Shown here: positions 45,175 through 54,990 of the stretch, in pieces
Position numbering within the stretch: position 1 is the stretch's first letter
Layout of the letters: each line of letters begins with the position of its first letter
Source of the DNA: Pseudomonas fluorescens HK44
GTDB taxonomy: Bacteria; Pseudomonadota; Gammaproteobacteria; Pseudomonadales; Pseudomonadaceae
Direction of reading: 5' to 3'
Assembly: GCF_000217955.3 (NCBI RefSeq)
Contig: NZ_AFOY02000009.1
Coordinates: 248,001-312,000, forward strand
Length of the DNA: 64,000 nucleotides
Program-made: the position numbers and the translations under genes
The notes under the pieces: model-generated
What the model was told of the DNA's origin: nothing
The model's input: the letters and a program-made list of their open reading frames with translations, nothing else
Databases searched by the model: none

Positions 45175-45750
45175 ATGACGTTATCCCTGCCCCAGAACTC
45201 CCTGTCCCAGAGCTACCGTGAAATCCTTATCGGCCTGGGCGAAGACCCCGACCGCGAAGGTTTGCAAGACACCCCGATGCGTGCGGCCAAGGCCATGCAG
45301 TACCTGTGTCATGGTTACGAGCAGAGCGTCGACGAGATCGTCAATGGCGCACTGTTCGCCTCTGACAACGATGAAATGGTGATTGTCGACGACATCGAGC
45401 TCTACTCGCTCTGCGAACATCACCTGCTGCCCTTCATCGGCAAGGCCCATGTGGCTTATATTCCTACTGGCAAGGTACTGGGGCTGTCGAAGATCGCGCG
45501 AATCGTCGACATGTTCGCCCGGCGTTTACAGATCCAGGAAAACCTCACCCGGGAAATCGCCGAGGCGGTGCAGCGCGTCACCCAGGCCGCCGGTGTTGCG
45601 GTAGTGATCGAGGCCCAGCACATGTGCATGATGATGCGCGGCGTCGAGAAACAGAATTCGACCATGAACACCTCGGTGATGCTCGGCGCCTTCCGCGAGT
45701 CGAGCAACACCCGTCAGGAGTTCCTGCAATTGATTGGACGGAGCAAGTAG
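45175..45750 (+). CDS. folE: GTP cyclohydrolase I
   Basis: A 191-residue GTP cyclohydrolase [31 protein letters not shown] carries the zinc ligands Cys and His, [21 protein letters not shown] the third ligand and GTP pocket, and [21 protein letters not shown] the family signature. It opens GTP to dihydroneopterin triphosphate. A GAGGA site lies before the ATG at 45175, 22 bases after folM. It provides the precursor for FolX and FolM in the same operon and for folate. Confidence 0.95.
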   Translation: MTLSLPQNSLSQSYREILIGLGEDPDREGLQDTPMRAAKAMQYLCHGYEQSVDEIVNGALFASDNDEMVIVDDIELYSLCEHHLLPFIGKAHVAYIPTGKVLGLSKIARIVDMFARRLQIQENLTREIAEAVQRVTQAAGVAVVIEAQHMCMMMRGVEKQNSTMNTSVMLGAFRESSNTRQEFLQLIGRSK

Positions 45751-45752
45751 CA

Positions 45753-46124
45753 ATGCCACAACTTCAACCAGGAATGGCTCGTATTCGGGTCAAGGACCTG
45801 TGTCTGCGGACCTTTATCGGTATCAATGAGGATGAAATCCTCAACAAGCAGGATGTGCTGATCAACCTGACCATCCTCTATGCCGCGCAAGACGCCGTGC
45901 GCGACAACGATATCGATCATGCGCTCAATTACCGCACCATTACCAAGGCGATCATCGCCCATGTGGAAGGCAACCGGTTCGCCCTGCTCGAACGCCTGAC
46001 CCAGGAGATACTCGATCTGATCATGGCCAACCAAAACGTACTTTACGCCGAAGTCGAAGTCGACAAACCCCACGCCCTGCGCTTCGCCGAGTCGGTATCG
46101 ATTACCCTCGCCGCGAGCCGTTGA
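45753..46124 (+). CDS. folX: Dihydroneopterin triphosphate 2'-epimerase FolX
   Basis: A 123-residue protein of the FolB/FolX tunnelling fold. [34 protein letters not shown] is the start, and [29 protein letters not shown] holds the active-site Glu and the segment typical of FolX. It epimerises dihydroneopterin triphosphate to the monapterin form. ATG at 45753 is 2 bases after the folE stop. Confidence 0.93.
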   Translation: MPQLQPGMARIRVKDLCLRTFIGINEDEILNKQDVLINLTILYAAQDAVRDNDIDHALNYRTITKAIIAHVEGNRFALLERLTQEILDLIMANQNVLYAEVEVDKPHALRFAESVSITLAASR

Positions 46125-46192
46125 CTGTGCCTGGCGCATAAACCGCCAGGCTTTTATTATCCGCGCCACGATTTGATAGCACCGAGCCCATC

Positions 46193-46489
46193 ATGACCGA
46201 ACAACAACGCCTGGAACTTGAAGCTGCTGCTTTCCGCCGACTGGTCGCGCACCTGGACAGTCGCAAGGATGTGCAGAACATCGACCTGATGAACCTCGCG
46301 GGTTTCTGCCGCAACTGCCTGTCCAAGTGGTACAAGGCCGCCGCCGATGAACGCCAGATCGAGGTCAGCCTCGATGACGCCCGCGAAGTGGTCTACGGCA
46401 TGCCGTACGCCGAGTGGAAAGCCCAATACCAGCAAGAAGCCAGCGCCGACCAGCAAGCGGCGTTCGCCAAAGGAAAACCCCATGACTGA
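46193..46489 (+). CDS. DUF1244 domain protein
   Basis: A 98-residue protein. AAAFRRLVAHLDSRKDVQNIDLMNLAGFCRNCLSKWYKAAA holds the conserved Cys-Arg-Asn-Cys, and MPYAEWKAQYQ the second block. The family is widespread in proteobacteria, and its function is unknown. It overlaps the next gene by eight bases and follows folX by 68, so it is likely the distal part of the pterin operon. Confidence 0.9.
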   Translation: MTEQQRLELEAAAFRRLVAHLDSRKDVQNIDLMNLAGFCRNCLSKWYKAAADERQIEVSLDDAREVVYGMPYAEWKAQYQQEASADQQAAFAKGKPHD

Positions 46490-46820
46490 TCTGAACACCC
46501 TGCGCGCCAGCCTCAAGAGCGGCGAACATACCTTCGCCGATACCCTGGCGTTCATCGCCGCTGGCTATGATTACCAGCCACAAGCTTTCAACAACGGCGG
46601 CGTGGAAAACGCCGCCGGACAGAACGAAGGCTCGTGCAAAACCCTGGGCCTGGCGCTGCTGGAAGGCTTGAGCGATGAAGAAGCGCTACTGGCGTTTGGT
46701 GAGCATTACCGCTCGGTGGTTGCGACGCCTGAAGGCAGCGATCACGGCAATATCCGGGCGTTGATCGCTCACGGCTTGGCCGGCGTGAAATTCACGCAGC
46801 AGCCACTGACCCGCCGCTAA
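46482..46820 (+). CDS. HopJ-type small protein
   Basis: A 112-residue protein of the HopJ family. HTFADTLAFIAAGYDYQPQAFNNGGVENAAGQNEGSCKTLGLALLEGLSDEEALLAFGEHYRSV is the complete conserved region. The name came from a Pseudomonas syringae type III effector screen, but homologues are common in non-pathogens lacking a secretion system, so I do not call it an effector. AAGGA precedes the ATG. It is translationally coupled to DUF1244. Confidence 0.87.
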   Translation: MTDLNTLRASLKSGEHTFADTLAFIAAGYDYQPQAFNNGGVENAAGQNEGSCKTLGLALLEGLSDEEALLAFGEHYRSVVATPEGSDHGNIRALIAHGLAGVKFTQQPLTRR

Positions 46821-46840
46821 CAGGCGATTGACTCGATCAC

Positions 46841-46972
46841 TGTGGCGAGGGAGCTTGCTCCCGCTCGAGCGCGAAGCGGTCGCAAATCAGACGGTTCATT
46901 GCATCTGACAGAACTCGTTCGCAGATTTTACGACTGCTGCGCAGCCGAACGGGAGCAAGCTCCCTCGCCACA
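46841..46972. repeat. REP doublet, family B
   Basis: Inverted GTGGCGAGGGAGC copies between the HopJ-like gene and the trxB terminator. Confidence 0.9.
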
Positions 46973-47012
46973 AAAGCTCATTCGCCACACTGCCGTGCTG
47001 ATCGACAGGCAC

Positions 47013-47039
47013 AAAAAACCGGCCGAAGCCGGTTTTTTT
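47013..47039. terminator. Bidirectional terminator before trxB 3' end
   Basis: AAAAAACCGGC/GCCGGTTTTTT with a four-base CGAA loop, an 11-base-pair stem with A and T runs on either side. It ends trxB on the minus strand and the folM operon on the plus strand. Confidence 0.9.
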
Positions 47040-47052
47040 CATTTCAACGATT

Positions 47053-48330
<1,278 letters not shown>

Positions 48331-49086
48331 ATGCCCGCCCCCGTTCTGTCCGGCCCGCAATACCTGCGCGAAGGCCTGAAGCTGGTCTTGAGTCCTGGCC
48401 TGCGTTTGTTCGTGTTGTTGCCGCTGGTCATCAACCTGGTGCTGTTCGTCGGATTGATTTACTTCGCCGGCCATCAGTTCAGCCTGTGGGTCGACACCCT
48501 GATGCCTTCACTGCCGAGTTGGCTGAGTTTTCTCAGCTATGTACTTTGGCCGCTGTTCGTCGCTCTGGTGGCGCTGATGGTGTTTTTCACCTTCACCATG
48601 ATCGCCAACGTGATCGCCGCGCCCTTCAATGGTTTTCTCGCGGAAAAAGTCGAAGTGGTGGTGCGTGGCACTGACGACTTCCCGACCTTCAGTTGGGGCG
48701 AACTGATCGCGATGATCCCGCGCACGTTCGCCCGGGAGATGCGCAAACTCGGCTACTTCCTGCCCAGAGCCCTCGCGCTGCTAATCCTTTCATTCATCCC
48801 GGTGGTCAACCTGGTCGCTGCGCCGCTGTGGTTGCTGTTCGGCGTGTGGATGATGGCGATCCAATACATCGATTATCCGGCGGATAACCACAAACTGGGC
48901 TGGAACGAGATGCTCGCCTGGCTGCGCCAGAAACGCTGGCAGAGCATGAGCTTCGGCGGCATCGTCTATCTGGCGCTGCTGATTCCGCTGGTCAACGTCC
49001 TGATGATGCCGGCGGCGGTGGCTGGTGCGACGCTGTTTTGGGTGCGCGAGCGCGGGGCCGAGGCGCTGGAGAAGAGCACCGCCTGA
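48331..49086 (+). CDS. cysZ: Sulfate transporter CysZ
   Basis: A 251-residue membrane protein. [32 protein letters not shown] is the conserved amphipathic start and first TM segment. Further segments lie at about 70-95, 135-175 and 205-225, and [11 protein letters not shown] is the family motif. CysZ brings sulfate into the cell for assimilation, complementing cysNC and cysD 10 kb downstream. ATG at 48331 with CGGAG upstream; longer readings run into the promoter. Confidence 0.93.
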   Translation: MPAPVLSGPQYLREGLKLVLSPGLRLFVLLPLVINLVLFVGLIYFAGHQFSLWVDTLMPSLPSWLSFLSYVLWPLFVALVALMVFFTFTMIANVIAAPFNGFLAEKVEVVVRGTDDFPTFSWGELIAMIPRTFAREMRKLGYFLPRALALLILSFIPVVNLVAAPLWLLFGVWMMAIQYIDYPADNHKLGWNEMLAWLRQKRWQSMSFGGIVYLALLIPLVNVLMMPAAVAGATLFWVRERGAEALEKSTA

Positions 49087-49384
49087 GTAAAAACCACAGC
49101 CCCGGAAAGCGTAAATTCAACATCGGCGCCGCACAATCATGCAGGCGAAGGGAAACGGCAGATAATCAATCTGCCGTGCTGTGCGCAATGCACTGAGTGC
49201 TATCTGGTGACGCGCAATTCACGCTGCTGATTTCTTTCGGTAGCGTGCCTCAAATATCCGGTATCCATTGAGCAGTAGCCAGCCTAAAGCGTCAGGTATC
49301 CAATGAGTCGCGGGCTCACCCACGTCGAGAACCTGCAAGCCATCACGGAAGAGCCACGACCTCAACTTATGGAAATCCGATTCA

Positions 49385-50962
49385 ATGACAACGTCCATCC
49401 AAAGCCCTGTCGCAGCCTCGCTGACCATCCCCGAAGATCAACACAAACAATTTCCCTGGACCCACCTGAGTCCGGCCGTACGACACGCTGCACCTGATGT
49501 CGGTTTAGTCTACGAAATCAGCGCGAGTACACGCATCCTCATCGACAATGAGAGCCTGCGTCCTTTGGCGACACGGTTGGCATTCGGCTTAGCCGGTGCC
49601 GCTGAACTCACACAGCCACCCGCCATTGTGGTTGCGTCAGGGAATGCCCCCCAGTCGGGTGATGTAGCGCTGACACTGTCTGCCCCGGATACCGCTGATG
49701 TTCCGATTCCCGTCAAAGGTAAACCCGAGACCTACCGGATCGATATCACCAATACCCTGCGCGTCACCGCGCAAACCCTGGAAGCCATGGCCCGAGCGCT
49801 GACTACCCTGAATAAAGCTGTGCTGGTGTCTAGCACTCTTGAGGCAGGGGTTGTAATCGATGCCCCCGTCTATGCCGAACGCTCGGTGCTGATTGATGTG
49901 GGCCGCAAGTATTACAGCCCTGAATGGATGATAAACCTGCTGCAGGAGATGGCCTGGAACCAGCTCAACACCCTGTATTTGCACCTCACCGACGATCAGG
50001 GAGTACGGGTCATCTTCCCTTCCGCTCCGGACACCGCGAGCCCCGATGCCTGGAGCGCAGAGGAGCTCAAGAAAATCCTCGATGCAGCAGCCGCCCTTCA
50101 CATTGAGGTCGTCCCGGGGATGGAATGGCCTGGGCATATGGACTTTATTCTGAAAAACAGGCCGCAGTTTCAACTTCAGCTCACAAGCGGCACGGTCGTG
50201 TCAAAAGCGCTCGATTTCAGCATCCCGGCCGCTCGCCACTTTCTCATGGCGCTTGTCGGCGACCTTCTCGATATGTTTCCCAATTGCACCCGTTACAATT
50301 TGGAGGCCGACGAATACTTCATCCCTCCGACCAGCCCGTACAACACACCGCAACTGGCTCGGTACGCACAGGAAAATTCCGGGCCATCCAACGCAGACTC
50401 ACGGGATGGTGCAAGGAAATTCGTCAACGAAGTCTCGAGCTTTGTGCAGCAAAAAGGCAAGGTTGCGCGAATGTGGAACGATGCAGTCGTTGAAAGAAAT
50501 CAAATGATTTCTGTAGATAAAAAAGTTGTAATCAAGTGTTGGAGTATCTGGGGCAGCAAGCGCAGCGAGATGAATGTGCAAGCACTGATCGATGCCGGGT
50601 ACCGCGTGCTAAATGCCCACGGTGACTTTTATTTCGTCATTCTGACTGGCTGGGAAAACCTTTTTCATCCCCTGCACTCACCCCACGGTCTTTATGATCA
50701 CTGGCGCCCCAACATTTTCATGGACGACGCGGGTGCTGGGCAGACAGTCATAGATCCAGCCCATCCCGCCGTGCTGGGAGGAGGCATACAGATATGGGCT
50801 GACGGAGCGGCGCATATGTCACCTGAAAAGGTCTGGTCGCATCTGATTGAGTGGATGTTGCCACTGGGGCAGCGCACATGGGGGTCACCGAATGCAGCTC
50901 CAGACTATAAATCCCTGTCACTGATCGCCCGTTCGGTTCGCTATGCCTCGCCACGCCCTTGA
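49385..50962 (+). CDS. Family 20 glycoside hydrolase (beta-N-acetylhexosaminidase-like), no signal peptide
   Basis: A 525-residue enzyme. An N-terminal GH20b-like domain (about 30-160) is followed by the catalytic barrel: ERSVLIDVGRKYYSPEWM, YLHLTDDQGVRV (200-206 for HLTDDQG), VPGMEWPGHMDF, the catalytic pair Asp309-Glu310 in YNLEADEYF, and the closing segment IQIWADGAAHMSPEKVW. It should remove terminal N-acetylhexosamines. There is no signal sequence at the N-terminus, odd for a chitobiose or glycan-degrading enzyme. Parts of the gene (around 50450-50550) are A/T-rich for this genome. The start has a weak ribosome binding site. Confidence 0.83.
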   Translation: MTTSIQSPVAASLTIPEDQHKQFPWTHLSPAVRHAAPDVGLVYEISASTRILIDNESLRPLATRLAFGLAGAAELTQPPAIVVASGNAPQSGDVALTLSAPDTADVPIPVKGKPETYRIDITNTLRVTAQTLEAMARALTTLNKAVLVSSTLEAGVVIDAPVYAERSVLIDVGRKYYSPEWMINLLQEMAWNQLNTLYLHLTDDQGVRVIFPSAPDTASPDAWSAEELKKILDAAAALHIEVVPGMEWPGHMDFILKNRPQFQLQLTSGTVVSKALDFSIPAARHFLMALVGDLLDMFPNCTRYNLEADEYFIPPTSPYNTPQLARYAQENSGPSNADSRDGARKFVNEVSSFVQQKGKVARMWNDAVVERNQMISVDKKVVIKCWSIWGSKRSEMNVQALIDAGYRVLNAHGDFYFVILTGWENLFHPLHSPHGLYDHWRPNIFMDDAGAGQTVIDPAHPAVLGGGIQIWADGAAHMSPEKVWSHLIEWMLPLGQRTWGSPNAAPDYKSLSLIARSVRYASPRP

Positions 50963-51045
50963 TACCTCGGTGGCCAGCTAGAGACTCAGCGCCGCCGAAC
51001 GCGCTCATCGTCATAAATCCATCATCGCACTGACACAACGGCGAC

Positions 51046-52269
51046 ATGGCCTCAGCCGACACTGAGGTCATGACGACAGCTCTGCATATCACCCTGATCA
51101 CCGAAACCTTCCCTCCGGAAATCAACGGCGTGGCCAATACCCTTGGCCGTTTGTGCGATGGCTTGCGCGCGCGCGGGCATCAGGTAGAACTGGTGCGACC
51201 GCGCCAAAGCAGCGATCAGACCCGCCTCAGCGACGATGAGCTGCTGCTCTGCCGCGGCTGGCCGCTGCCGGGTTATCCGGGGCTGCAATGGGGCCAGTCG
51301 TCGATGCACAAGTTACTCAGGCGCTGGCAGCGTCATCGCCCGGACGTGCTCTACATCGCCACCGAAGGACCGCTGGGTTTGTCGGCCTTACGGGCAGCAC
51401 GGCGGCTGGGTATTTCGGTGGTGAGCGGTTTTCACACCAACTTCCAGCAGTACTCCAACCAGTACGGCCTCGGACTGTTGACCCGGTTACTGACGCATTA
51501 CCTGCGCTGGTTCCATAACCGCTCCAAGCTGACCCTGGTGCCCAGCGCCAGCCAGCGAATGGAGTTGGAGCGGCGGCACTTCGAGCGCCTGGCGCTACTG
51601 TCCCGTGGCGTCGACAGCCAACTCTTCCACCCGGCTAAACGGCTGGGTTCGCTGCGTGAAAGCTGGGGTCTGGATAACGACGACATCGCGCTGATGCATG
51701 TCGGCCGGCTCGCTCAGGAAAAAAACCTCGGTCTGCTCAAACGTTGCTACCAGGCTTTGCAGTCAAGTTATCCACAACGACGAATAAAGCTGATTGTGAT
51801 CGGTGATGGCCCGCAGCGTGCGCTGCTGGAAAAAGAACTGCCTGACGCAATCTTCTGCGGTTCACAACGCGGCGAAGCCCTGGCTTGTCACTATGCGTCC
51901 GGGGATCTGTTTCTGTTTCCGAGCCTGACCGAAACCTTTGGCAACGTGGTGCTTGAAGCTCTGGCGTCCGGATTGGGCGTGGTGGCCTACGATCAGGCAG
52001 CCGCAGCTCAACACATTCGCCATGGTTACAACGGCGTGTTGGCGATGCCGGGGGACGAAGAGGCGTTTTGCGATGCCGCCCGTTGGTTGCTGGAAGAAGC
52101 AGAAACCTTGCGCTGCATACGACTCAACGCACGCCAGCACGCCAGTCGGCAGGGCTGGGGCGCAATCGTCGAGCAATTTGAAGGGCAATTGCGCGGGGCC
52201 TGTCATGACCCTTGTGGCGAGGGAATGTCTGTGCCGTTTAAACCAGCGTCATCAACGCCTCACGACTGA
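51046..52269 (+). CDS. GT4-family glycosyltransferase
   Basis: A 407-residue GT-B enzyme. Acceptor domain: TETFPPEINGVANTLGRLCDGLRARGHQVELVRP. C-terminal donor domain: ALMHVGRLAQEKNLGLLKRCYQAL, VIGDGPQRALLEKEL and LFPSLTETFGNVVLEALASGLGVVAYDQAAAAQHI with the E-x7-E. It resembles MgtA/SqdX-type mannosyl- or sulfoquinovosyl-transferases; the acceptor is unknown. The last about 20 residues are encoded over a REP fragment and run antisense into the next gene. Start at 51046 or 51070 is uncertain. Confidence 0.82.
   Translation: MASADTEVMTTALHITLITETFPPEINGVANTLGRLCDGLRARGHQVELVRPRQSSDQTRLSDDELLLCRGWPLPGYPGLQWGQSSMHKLLRRWQRHRPDVLYIATEGPLGLSALRAARRLGISVVSGFHTNFQQYSNQYGLGLLTRLLTHYLRWFHNRSKLTLVPSASQRMELERRHFERLALLSRGVDSQLFHPAKRLGSLRESWGLDNDDIALMHVGRLAQEKNLGLLKRCYQALQSSYPQRRIKLIVIGDGPQRALLEKELPDAIFCGSQRGEALACHYASGDLFLFPSLTETFGNVVLEALASGLGVVAYDQAAAAQHIRHGYNGVLAMPGDEEAFCDAARWLLEEAETLRCIRLNARQHASRQGWGAIVEQFEGQLRGACHDPCGEGMSVPFKPASSTPHD
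52212..52225. repeat. Family B REP fragment inside the 3' end of the glycosyltransferase gene
   Basis: TTGTGGCGAGGGAA matches the first about 12 bases of a family B REP and then diverges; no second arm is present. The reading frame passes through it as DPCGEG. Confidence 0.7.
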
Positions 52270-53341
52270 ACGGCAGGATATCCTGCTCGCGACCTTCGCG
52301 GACCTTCTGCGCCCAGTCCGGGTCGACCAGCAAGGCGCGGCCCACGGCCACCAGGTCGAACTCTTCGTTGTTCAAACGCTCCAGCAGGTTCTCCAGGCTG
52401 GCCGGCTGCGCGACTTTGTCGGTGTTGACCATGAACTGCAGGAACTCACCGTCCAGCCCCACGCTGCCCACAGTGATGGTCGGCTTGCCCGTCAGCTTAC
52501 GGGTCCAGCCCGCCAGGTTCAGCTCGGAACCGTCGAACTCAGGCTCCCAGAAACGCCGCGTCGAACAGTGGAAGATATCCACCCCGGCATCGGACAGCGG
52601 CTGGAGAAATTCGCCCAACGCCTCCGGGGTTTGCACAAGACGTGCGGTGTAGTCCTGCTGCTTCCACTGCGAGTAACGGAAGATGATCGGGTAGTGCGCA
52701 CCGACCGCCGCACGCACGGCCTGAATCAGCTCAATGGCAAAGCGCGAACGATTGGCCAGGCTGCCACCGTATTCGTCGGTGCGCTGGTTGCTGCCTTCCC
52801 AGAAGAACTGGTCGACCAGATAGCCGTGAGCACCGTGGATCTCCACACCATCCATGCCAATGCTCTGCGCGTCTTTGGCGGCCTGGGCGAAAGCTGCGAT
52901 CACCTCCTGAATGTCTTGTTTGGTCATGCCGTGAACCACGACCTGACCGTCCTTGAGTTTTTCCGATGGCCCGTAGCCCGGCACGCTGGCGTCCGGTTCG
53001 GTGCCGATGCGCCGTACGCTGCCGACGTGCCACAACTGCGGAACGATCTTGCCGCCTTCAGCGTGCACCGCGTCCACGACTTTTTTCCAGCCGGCCAACG
53101 CCGCTTCGCCGTAAAAGTGCGGGACGTTCGGGTAACCGTTGGAAGCCTTGTGGCCAACCGTGGTGCCCTCGGTGATGATCAGTCCCACACCTGCGGCAGC
53201 GCGACGGCGGTAGTACTCGATGACATTCGAATTCGGCACGCCGCCCGGGGAAAACGAACGGGTCATCGGCGCCATGACCACACGGGTCGACAGCTCCAGG
53301 GCCCCGAGGTTGAACGGTTTGAACAAGGCTTTGACTGGCAT
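52238..53341 (-). CDS. Old Yellow Enzyme family ene-reductase (NADH:flavin oxidoreductase, XenA/NemA-like)
   Basis: A 367-residue FMN enzyme with an OYE TIM barrel. LFKPFNLGALELSTRVVMAPMTRS opens it, GLIITEGTTVG and QLWHVGS bind FMN, and the active-site pair reads MDGVEIHGAHGYLVDQFFWEGSNQRTDEYGG. The C-terminal VGRALLVDPDWAQKV is the FMN phosphate site. It reduces activated C=C bonds and nitro compounds. Start at 53341 with GGAG 7-8 bases upstream; its stop is overlapped by 32 bases from the convergent glycosyltransferase. Confidence 0.92.
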   Translation of the reverse strand: MPVKALFKPFNLGALELSTRVVMAPMTRSFSPGGVPNSNVIEYYRRRAAAGVGLIITEGTTVGHKASNGYPNVPHFYGEAALAGWKKVVDAVHAEGGKIVPQLWHVGSVRRIGTEPDASVPGYGPSEKLKDGQVVVHGMTKQDIQEVIAAFAQAAKDAQSIGMDGVEIHGAHGYLVDQFFWEGSNQRTDEYGGSLANRSRFAIELIQAVRAAVGAHYPIIFRYSQWKQQDYTARLVQTPEALGEFLQPLSDAGVDIFHCSTRRFWEPEFDGSELNLAGWTRKLTGKPTITVGSVGLDGEFLQFMVNTDKVAQPASLENLLERLNNEEFDLVAVGRALLVDPDWAQKVREGREQDILPFSREALMTLV

Positions 53342-53453
53342 GCGGCACTCCATAGAGAGGCGAGGTTTATGACGGCGATAATATGGAGAGTGCAAGGCTT
53401 TGCGAAGCACTATTGATTTGGGTGATTAAGATTCAAAACGACAGAGGGGGTCT

Positions 53454-53520
53454 GTAGGAGCACGGCTACCAGCGATGGCGTCCTTGAGATCGCTATCGTC
53501 GGCAAGCCGTGCTCCTACGG
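53454..53520. repeat. REP pair, family C (degenerate)
   Basis: GTAGGAGCACGGC and its mutated inverted partner, only 67 bases end to end, with the centre shorter than in the other members. Confidence 0.75.
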
Positions 53521-53529
53521 GAGACAGGT

Positions 53530-54012
53530 TCAGACCAGGGCTTTTTCGATTGCCTGAACGATCGTCGGATCATCCGGCGCAGTACGTGGCGAGAAACGCG
53601 CCAGCACGCGACCATCTTTACCGAGGAGGAATTTCTCGAAGTTCCAGGTGATGTCACCTGGGAATTCTGCGCCCTCGCCCGCCAACAACCGGTACAGCTG
53701 ATGACGGTCGTGACCGTTGACTTCCAGTTTGCTGGACAGCGGAAAGGTCACGCCATAGTTGAGACTGCAGAACTCTTTGATCTCGCTTTCAGTGCCTGGC
53801 TCTTGCCCGGCAAACTGGTTGCACGGCAAACCCAGCACACTGAAACCTTTGCCCTTGTATTGCTGGTAGAGGTTTTCCAGAGCCGCGTACTGTGGGGTCA
53901 AACCACACTTGGAGGCGACGTTGACCACCAGCACGACGTGCCCTTTGAAGGGCGCCAGAGGCAACTCCTGGCCATCCAAAGCTTTCAATGTAAGGTCGTG
54001 AAAAGCACTCAT
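53530..54012 (-). CDS. Glutathione peroxidase (Cys type)
   Basis: A 160-residue thiol peroxidase. NVASKCGLTPQYAALENLYQQYKGKGFSVLGLPCNQFAGQEPG includes the peroxidatic Cys (in place of selenocysteine) and the Gln of the tetrad; TWNFEKFLLGKDGRV has the Trp. It uses glutathione or thioredoxin to reduce hydroperoxides in the cytoplasm. GGAG lies upstream of the Met at 54012; longer readings have none. Confidence 0.93.
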   Translation of the reverse strand: MSAFHDLTLKALDGQELPLAPFKGHVVLVVNVASKCGLTPQYAALENLYQQYKGKGFSVLGLPCNQFAGQEPGTESEIKEFCSLNYGVTFPLSSKLEVNGHDRHQLYRLLAGEGAEFPGDITWNFEKFLLGKDGRVLARFSPRTAPDDPTIVQAIEKALV

Positions 54013-54084
54013 GACGAACTCCAAATTTCCCGTGTTCTTCTCGAAACAGCCACTGGGCGATGTCGCCAAGGACAGCCGCGGACT

Positions 54085-54107
54085 AAAAAGGCGCCCCTCG
54101 GGCGCCT
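54085..54107 (-). terminator. Rho-independent terminator of slyD
   Basis: AGGCGCCC/GGGCGCCT with a three-base loop, followed by five T residues on the minus strand, 30 bases after the slyD stop and 72 bases before the gpx start. Confidence 0.85.
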
Positions 54108-54136
54108 CTCCAGCTCTCGAAGCTTAGCGCAGAAAA

Positions 54137-54622
54137 TCAGTGGTGATGGCCACCTTCGCCATGGACGTGACCATGAGCGATTTCTTCCTGGCTGGCATCA
54201 CGGATGTCGACGATCTTGACCTGGAAGGTCAAACGCTGGCCGGCCAACGGGTGGTTGCCGTCAACGGTCACGTCGTCGCCGTCCAGATCACGGATGGTGA
54301 CGATTTGCATCTGGCCGTCTGGTGCGGAAGCGTGGAACTGCATGCCCACTTCCAGCTCGTCGACGCCTTCGAACATGCTGCGGCTCAGGGTGCTGACCAG
54401 TTCGGCAGCGTATTCGCCGTAGGCATCTTCAGGTTCTACGCAGACGTTCAGTTCATCACCGACGGCTTTACCTTCCAGGGCTTTTTCCAGGCCAGGGATG
54501 ATGTTACCTGCGCCTTGCAGGTAAACCAGCGGTGCGCCGCCGGCAGAGCTGTCGATGACCTCACCAGCGTCGTTGGTCAGGGTATAGTCGATGGAGACAG
54601 CCTTATTGGCGGCGATCAGCAT
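54137..54622 (-). CDS. slyD: FKBP-type peptidyl-prolyl cis-trans isomerase SlyD
   Basis: A 161-residue SlyD. The FKBP halves (SIDYTLTNDAGEVIDSSAGGAPLVYLQGAGNIIPGLEKALEGK and the C-terminal strand LTFQVKIVDIRDASQEE) enclose the insert-in-flap chaperone domain (about 70-125). A His-rich tail (HGHVHGEGGHHH) binds nickel or other metals. It assists folding and metal delivery to hydrogenase/urease-type enzymes. Start at 54622, the only Met giving the family's usual length. Confidence 0.94.
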   Translation of the reverse strand: MLIAANKAVSIDYTLTNDAGEVIDSSAGGAPLVYLQGAGNIIPGLEKALEGKAVGDELNVCVEPEDAYGEYAAELVSTLSRSMFEGVDELEVGMQFHASAPDGQMQIVTIRDLDGDDVTVDGNHPLAGQRLTFQVKIVDIRDASQEEIAHGHVHGEGGHHH

Positions 54623-54647
54623 GGGGCGAGACCTTTTGCATAAGAAT

Positions 54648-54929
54648 ATGGAAAGACCAAGTTTAGCGAAGCCATCGCCCGAAAGCGAACAGAACCCGGA
54701 CAGACGGGTCGCTTCGACAGGGTCGACGATCCAGGGCTTCCATCTGGACGAGGATGGACACTGGGTTGTCGAGCTTTCCTGCGGCCATACCCAGCATCTG
54801 CGCCACCAGCCACCGTGGCAATCACGAGCCTGGGTGCAGGACCCTGCCAAACGCACTGAAAAAATAGGCCAACCCTTTGATTGCGGTTGGTGCGCTCAAG
54901 GCTCGGTTAGCGATAACCTTGACGTCTGA
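54648..54929 (+). CDS. DUF3565 small zinc-binding-like protein
   Basis: About 93 residues. IQGFHLDEDGHWVVELSCGHTQHLRHQPPWQSRAWV is the DUF3565 core, followed by CGWC near the end. The Cys/His pattern (CGH, H, H, C-x2-C) suggests a zinc site. Function unknown. The start at 54648 is a best guess; the upstream region is shared with the slyD promoter. Confidence 0.8.
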   Translation: MERPSLAKPSPESEQNPDRRVASTGSTIQGFHLDEDGHWVVELSCGHTQHLRHQPPWQSRAWVQDPAKRTEKIGQPFDCGWCAQGSVSDNLDV

Positions 54930-54990
54930 AATATCGGTAGAAGGCCAGTCATAGGCGTTCACCCTTGCCATGCACCTCCAGAGAATCCGC

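Noticed and set aside
46482..46820. Type III secretion effector
   Set aside because: The HopJ name is historical; no chaperone, hrp box or secretion genes are near, and homologues occur in many non-pathogens.
49219..49428. A 69-codon minus-strand frame between cysZ and the GH20 gene
   Set aside because: It looks somewhat protein-like, but it overlaps the GH20 start by 44 bases, has no family I know, and may be a degraded piece; not enough support for a gene. The 298-base gap otherwise shows nothing.
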